64,000 bases of DNA from Sphingomonas echinoides ATCC 14820 (lineage in GTDB: Bacteria > Pseudomonadota > Alphaproteobacteria > Sphingomonadales > Sphingomonadaceae), in assembly GCF_000241465.1 (NCBI RefSeq), contig NZ_JH584235.1:1101256-1165255 (forward strand). Direction: 5' to 3'. The notes beneath the pieces are model-generated. The model ran no database searches. It had not been told where the DNA came from and saw only the letters and a program-made list of their open reading frames with translations. A program made the translations under genes and the position numbers. This document shows, in pieces, positions 63,974 through 64,000 of the stretch. Numbering within the stretch: the first letter of the stretch is position 1; each line of letters opens with the position of its first letter.

Positions 63974-64000
63974 CGCCCGCGGCGGCGTTGGGTCAGCGCA

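Overview
The window looks like a stretch of core chromosome from an alphaproteobacterium of the Sphingomonadaceae, probably Sphingomonas or a close relative. The evidence is the high GC content, the canonical str-S10 ribosomal block, a split glycine decarboxylase (gcvPA/gcvPB) behind a tandem glycine riboswitch, the petABC order, a type-3 ProRS, GlyQ/GlyS as separate genes, and several families of G/C-rich palindromic repeats that I associate with sphingomonad genomes. The species is inferred, not shown.

Layout. 1-7.7 kb (minus strand): rpsL-rpsG-fusA-tuf, a strong terminator, then rpsJ-rplC-rplD-rplW-rplB; rplB runs off the window. 7.8-9.4 kb: an orphan gene with a nuclease-like N-terminus behind a perfect 16-bp inverted repeat. 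9.4-16.4 kb: glpD, a zinc alcohol dehydrogenase, trhO, a 2OG-Fe(II) oxygenase next to proS, and an EamA transporter. 16.4-22.4 kb (minus): riboswitch-gcvT-gcvH-gcvPA-gcvPB-membrane protein-DUF938 methyltransferase. 22.5-28 kb: a lipoprotein gene, ispH-thrB-rnhA, a 57-residue YegP-like gene, a DAO-type oxidoreductase and a lysophospholipase-like hydrolase. 28-36 kb (plus): a tad/cpa pilus cluster cpaA-B-C-D-E-tadB-tadC, with no cpaF ATPase and no pilin gene beside it. 36-43.5 kb (minus): glyQ-glyS-ppdK-DUF1214-DUF1254. 43.5-49.5 kb (plus): an XRE regulator with a membrane partner, two tandem TraB/GumN proteins, rplY, pth, a second 2OG oxygenase and ychF. 49.5-54.8 kb: a Met/His-rich metal-associated pair, two orphan genes, a nucleotide pyrophosphatase/phosphodiesterase, a MaoC hydratase and a Gly/Tyr-rich lipoprotein. 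54.9-58.3 kb (minus): petA-petB-petC-apt. 58.4-64 kb: trmL, hemF, a GNAT enzyme, two multi-pass membrane proteins, lipB, a low-complexity lipoprotein and a secreted hypothetical.

Most genes serve translation, one-carbon/glycine metabolism, respiration and cofactor synthesis (lipoate from LipB is needed on GcvH; haem via HemF is needed by the bc1 complex). The most unusual feature is the repeats. At least five palindromic families occupy intergenic gaps, and members of two families sit inside coding sequences: gcvPB, glyS twice, and an outer-membrane protein gene. The second copy in glyS coincides with a frameshift that removes the normal C-terminus of an essential aminoacyl-tRNA synthetase subunit in the sequence as given. 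Other leads are the missing CpaF, the orphan nuclease-like gene, several RNA hairpins in the ribosomal operons, and a clear promoter/operator region in front of the XRE regulator. I saw no tRNA, rRNA, CRISPR array, integrase or transposase.
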